From GCA-2737725 sp033763995 (lineage in GTDB: Bacteria; Pseudomonadota; Alphaproteobacteria; Rhodospirillales; Rhodospirillaceae), in NCBI GenBank assembly GCA_033763995.1, contig JANRJL010000061.1:96834-160833 (forward strand): a stretch of 64,000 nt of DNA, given 5' to 3'. This document shows positions 61,165 through 64,000 of this stretch, piece by piece; positions within the stretch are counted from its first letter, which is position 1; every line of letters begins with the position of its first letter. The translations under genes and the position numbers were made by a program. Below the pieces are notes generated by a model that was not told the origin of the DNA, ran no database searches, and saw only the letters and a program-made list of their open reading frames with translations.

Positions 61165-62475
61165 TTAGGCGTTCTCTTTCAGCACTTCGCCAGCAAGATA
61201 AAGCGAGCCGCAAATCAACACACGGCCCTGGGCGGGGGTCAATGTTTTGACGCGCTGGACGGCTTCCATCGGCGACGCACCGAAGCCGACGTTTGAAAAC
61301 CCGACTTTCGCGGCAGCCTCAGCCAGAACTTCAGGCGCATAAGCGGCCGCGTGCCCCGGCACGGGCACTGCCGTAAAGGAGGCTGCGCGCGGGGCCAGCG
61401 ACACGAGAAAGTCTTCAGCTGCTTTAGTTGTCAGCATGCCTGCGACAACGTGCAACGGTCGGTCACGCCAAAGGTCATCGATCAATTCCGCGATCGCCTG
61501 ACCGCCGCCGGCGTTATGTCCACCGTCCAGATACACCTCCCACGACCAAGGCAGCTCCTGGACCAGGGGGCCTTTTTTGAGTCTCTGAGCGCGAGCGGGC
61601 CAGTCAATGGCACGCATCCCGCTGCGCAACGCGAATGTGGGAATGGCAAAGGCCGACTGTTCCAAAGCGGCCAGCGCCGCGCCGATATTTTGGTGCTGGT
61701 GACGCCCGAGGAGACTCGGCGATGGAACTGCCCACGTCTCGCGCTCGCCCCTAAATCGCAAGCCAGCAGAATCTTCGGTCTCAATGACCCACTGCTGGCC
61801 TTGCATTTTGAGTGAGGCACCAATGCGCGCGGCCGTAGCTGCCAAGACCGCAGCAGCGTCAGCGTGCTGAGCGACGCTGACGCAGGCCACACCGAACTTC
61901 ATGATGTTGGCCTTTTCCTGCGCTATCTTGGCGATGGTGTCGCCGAGGTACTGCATGTGATCCATCGATATCGAAGTGATCACCGTCGTAAGTGGGCGAT
62001 CGATCACATTGGTGGCATCGAAGGTTCCCCCCATGCCCGTTTCCAGCAGCACGACATCGGCGGGAATCTGCGAGAAGGCCATGAAGGCCACGGCCGTGGT
62101 CACCTCGAAAAAGGTGATCGGTCGACCGGCATTGACGTTCTCGACGTGATGCAACAACTCGGCCAGTAGGCCTTCGTCGATCAACGAGCCCACAAGCCGA
62201 ATGCGCTCGGCAAACCGCACGAGATGCGGCGACGTATAGACATGGACCTTGTAGCCGCCCGCCTCCAGCACGCTGCGCATGGCGGCTATTGTGGAGCCTT
62301 TGCCGTTGGTTCCAGCAACGTGAATGACGGGTGGCAGGCGATGATGAGGATTGCCAAGATCGCCCAACAGGCGATGCATCCGCTCCAAAGATAGGTCGAT
62401 AAGTTTTGGGTAAAGCGAGGTGAAGCGCTCAAGCGCGCGCTGCACGTCAGGGCTATCGGCGGCGGTATCGGTCAT
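61165..62475 (-). CDS. folC: Bifunctional dihydrofolate / folylpolyglutamate synthase
   Basis: A 436-residue Mur-ligase-like enzyme that adds glutamate to dihydropteroate and then to tetrahydrofolate. The P-loop is HVAGTNGKGSTIAAM, with the omega-loop region TSPHLVRFAERIRL, LLETGMGGTFDATNV and ITSISMDHMQYLGDT, and the C-terminal domain has YLDGGHNAGGGQAI. It lies 48 bases downstream of accD on the same strand, the conserved accD-folC order. Length is typical. Confidence 0.96.
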   Translation of the reverse strand: MTDTAADSPDVQRALERFTSLYPKLIDLSLERMHRLLGDLGNPHHRLPPVIHVAGTNGKGSTIAAMRSVLEAGGYKVHVYTSPHLVRFAERIRLVGSLIDEGLLAELLHHVENVNAGRPITFFEVTTAVAFMAFSQIPADVVLLETGMGGTFDATNVIDRPLTTVITSISMDHMQYLGDTIAKIAQEKANIMKFGVACVSVAQHADAAAVLAATAARIGASLKMQGQQWVIETEDSAGLRFRGERETWAVPSPSLLGRHQHQNIGAALAALEQSAFAIPTFALRSGMRAIDWPARAQRLKKGPLVQELPWSWEVYLDGGHNAGGGQAIAELIDDLWRDRPLHVVAGMLTTKAAEDFLVSLAPRAASFTAVPVPGHAAAYAPEVLAEAAAKVGFSNVGFGASPMEAVQRVKTLTPAQGRVLICGSLYLAGEVLKENA

Positions 62476-62523
62476 GCGGCCTTATAGCACGCAGCCGTAC
62501 GCCGGGAACTCCAGCGCGGCAAG

Positions 62524-63489
62524 CTAACGGTCGTCAAAGCTCATGTCGGGAATCGTGGGATCGGGCGGGGCGGCCGAGCGGTCGGCATCGGGCCTGCGGC
62601 GGCGTGCCGAGGGCGCCAAATTGACCACGTCGGCCGCCGGGTTTTTGTGCATCAATAGCCCGATGAGTTGGATGAGTTTGGCCCGCAAGTCCTGGCGGTG
62701 GACGACCATATCGACCATGCCGTGTTCCATCAAATATTCCGAGCGCTGGAAGCCTTCCGGCAGTTTCTCGCGGATGGTCTGTTCAATCACGCGCGCGCCC
62801 GCGAAACCGATGATCGCCCCGGGCTCGGCTAGCGCCACGTCGCCCAACATCGCGAACGAGGCCGTGACGCCGCCCGTGGTGGGGTCCGTCAAGACCACGA
62901 TGTAAGGCAGCCCCTTCTCGCGGACCTTGTCGACCGCAACGGTCGTGCGAGCCATTTGCATCAGCGAGAGAATCCCCTCCTGCATGCGCGCGCCGCCCGA
63001 GGATGGAAACACGACCAAGGGCGATTCCTGCAGGCAAGCCAGCTCGGCGGCGGCAATCAGCGCTTCGCCCACGGCCACGCCCATGGAGCCACCCATGAAG
63101 TCGAATTCAAATGCCGCAACCACGGTGTTGATGCCGCCCATGCTGCCATGGGCCACGACCACGGCATCTTTCAAACCCGTCTTGGCTTGCGCGTCTTTAA
63201 GGCGCTCGGCGTAACGCTTGCGGTCCTTGAAGCGCAGCGGATCGGCGGGCACGGGTTGCTGTTCGATTTCGGTCCAGGCCTCGCTGTCGAACAGCATTTT
63301 CAGCCGGGCTTTCACCGGCATGCGGAGATGATGACCGCAATGCACGCACACGCGCAGGCTTTTTTCCAGCTCGCGATGAAAGATCATCTCGTTGCACTTG
63401 GGGCATTGATGCCACAGGTTGTCGGGCACCTCCTTGGGGCGCACGAGCTTTTGGATTTTGGGCCGGACGAAATTGGTCAGCCAATTCAT
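62524..63489 (-). CDS. accD: Acetyl-CoA carboxylase carboxyltransferase subunit beta
   Basis: A 321-residue subunit of the carboxyltransferase that makes malonyl-CoA with AccA. The N-terminal zinc ribbon has CPKC and CVHC (residues 29-32 and 48-51 approximately). The crotonase-like core has GSMGGINTVVAAFEFDFMGGSMG and SGGARMQEG, FAGARVIEQTIRE and FQRSEYLMEHGMVDMVVHR. A C-terminal tail of about 30 residues is charged and variable. RBS GAGGAGA lies before the ATG at 63489. It lies 43 bases after trpA, the usual trpA-accD-folC order. Confidence 0.97.
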   Translation of the reverse strand: MNWLTNFVRPKIQKLVRPKEVPDNLWHQCPKCNEMIFHRELEKSLRVCVHCGHHLRMPVKARLKMLFDSEAWTEIEQQPVPADPLRFKDRKRYAERLKDAQAKTGLKDAVVVAHGSMGGINTVVAAFEFDFMGGSMGVAVGEALIAAAELACLQESPLVVFPSSGGARMQEGILSLMQMARTTVAVDKVREKGLPYIVVLTDPTTGGVTASFAMLGDVALAEPGAIIGFAGARVIEQTIREKLPEGFQRSEYLMEHGMVDMVVHRQDLRAKLIQLIGLLMHKNPAADVVNLAPSARRRRPDADRSAAPPDPTIPDMSFDDR

Positions 63490-63532
63490 CGGTTACGTCT
63501 CCTCGTCAGCGACCGGGCCTGCGGACGACAGT

Positions 63533-64000
63533 TTAGCGCACGCCAGCGGCTAAATCCTTAACAAAGCCATGGACTTCGGCGGCTATTTTATTGGCTTCGG
63601 CGCCGTACTTTGTCGACGCCACGGCAACCGTATCAACGATGGCTGAGCCGACTACGGCGGCGTCACAATGGGCGGCAATGGCCCGTGCCTGCGCCGCCGT
63701 TTTAATGCCGAAGCCCACCGCGATCGGCAGGTGAGTATGGCGACGCAGCCGGTCGACATCCTGCTTCACGGCATCGGCATCGGCGGACTTGGTGCCGGTC
63801 ACACCCATGACCGCGACGTGATAAACAAATCCCGACGCCTTGCTGATGATCTTGGGCAGACGCGCATCGCTCGACGTGGGGGCGGTCAGGAAAATGAAAT
63901 TGAGTCCGTGCGCCGTCAGATGCGGCAGTAGTTCGTCGGCCTCCTCGGGCGGCAGATCAACGACGATCATGCCGTCGGCTCCGGCAGCGGCGGCATCCTG
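63533..64000 (-). CDS. trpA: Tryptophan synthase alpha subunit, 5' end beyond window
   Basis: The 155 visible C-terminal residues of TrpA, which splits indole-glycerol phosphate to indole and GAP for the beta subunit. The frame is open to the window edge; its start is outside. The visible part runs from AAAAGADGMIVVDLPPEE through LNFIFLTAPTS, GFVYHVAVMGVTG and LPIAVGFGIKTAAQA, to DAAVVGSAIV, matching the TIM-barrel strands and phosphate-binding loops. trpB is expected upstream. It is followed by accD and folC. Confidence 0.96.
   Translation of the reverse strand, partial: QDAAAAGADGMIVVDLPPEEADELLPHLTAHGLNFIFLTAPTSSDARLPKIISKASGFVYHVAVMGVTGTKSADADAVKQDVDRLRRHTHLPIAVGFGIKTAAQARAIAAHCDAAVVGSAIVDTVAVASTKYGAEANKIAAEVHGFVKDLAAGVR

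Overview
The window is a high-GC (about 63-65% by eye), gene-dense chromosomal segment of an alphaproteobacterium. The best pointers are the chvI-chvG-hprK-rapZ-EIIA(Man)-HPr-EI block followed by ahcY, the metX-metW pair, the hisC-tyrC pair, addB-addA, and the trpA/accD/folC/trxA neighbourhood. A Rhodospirillales-like bacterium is my guess from gene order; nothing here fixes the genus. No phage, IS element, integrase or CRISPR array was seen.

Layout. 1-4743: amino-acid metabolism, with tyrC (cut by the window edge) and a frameshifted hisC on the minus strand, then metX-metW on the plus strand and a convergent methyltransferase. 5005-24491: a large type IV pilus region of MSHA type. The plus strand has a low-GC Cys-rich pilin, a lytic transglycosylase with TPRs, pilT and pilU. 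They converge on a minus-strand series (in transcription order TPR/MshN, MshM-like AAA ATPase, prepilin peptidase, secretin, ABC permease, unknown anchored protein, major pilin, second pilin, MshE-like ATPase, MshG-like platform, PilM-PilN fusion, PilO/MshJ-like, MshK-like, ABC ATPase). 24666-30255: a flavoprotein, a DUF4399 protein, a K+ channel, tRNA-Arg(CCG), two long inverted repeats, a lipoprotein hydrolase and an ABC ATPase. 30415-37102: a zinc-finger protein, polA, a VOC protein, a DASS transporter and a toxin-antitoxin pair. 37796-45781: the ChvIG two-component system, a regulatory PTS chain and ahcY. 45917-56951: a PAS pseudokinase, tsaE, amgK, murU, addB and addA, each overlapping the next by four bases. 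57002-64000: a Rieske oxygenase, thioredoxin, a methyltransferase, folC, accD and trpA (cut by the window edge).

How the parts fit. The pilus block carries almost everything expected for assembly and retraction: pilins, peptidase, assembly ATPase, platform, alignment proteins, secretin, two retraction ATPases and a wall-cutting enzyme. It also carries a split ABC-2-type transporter that is not a standard part of MSHA loci. The PTS proteins have no sugar permease nearby and sit with ChvIG, HprK and RapZ, so they probably act as a regulatory phosphorelay. metX, metW and ahcY serve methionine and the methyl cycle. amgK and murU recycle cell-wall sugars and are co-transcribed with the AddAB recombination nuclease.

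The most unusual items are the ABC transporter interleaved with the pilus genes, the insulated major-pilin transcription unit, the hisC frameshift, the structured metX leader, the 15-bp tandem repeats before chvI, the PAS protein that has lost its histidine-kinase residues, and several families of palindromic repeats between genes.
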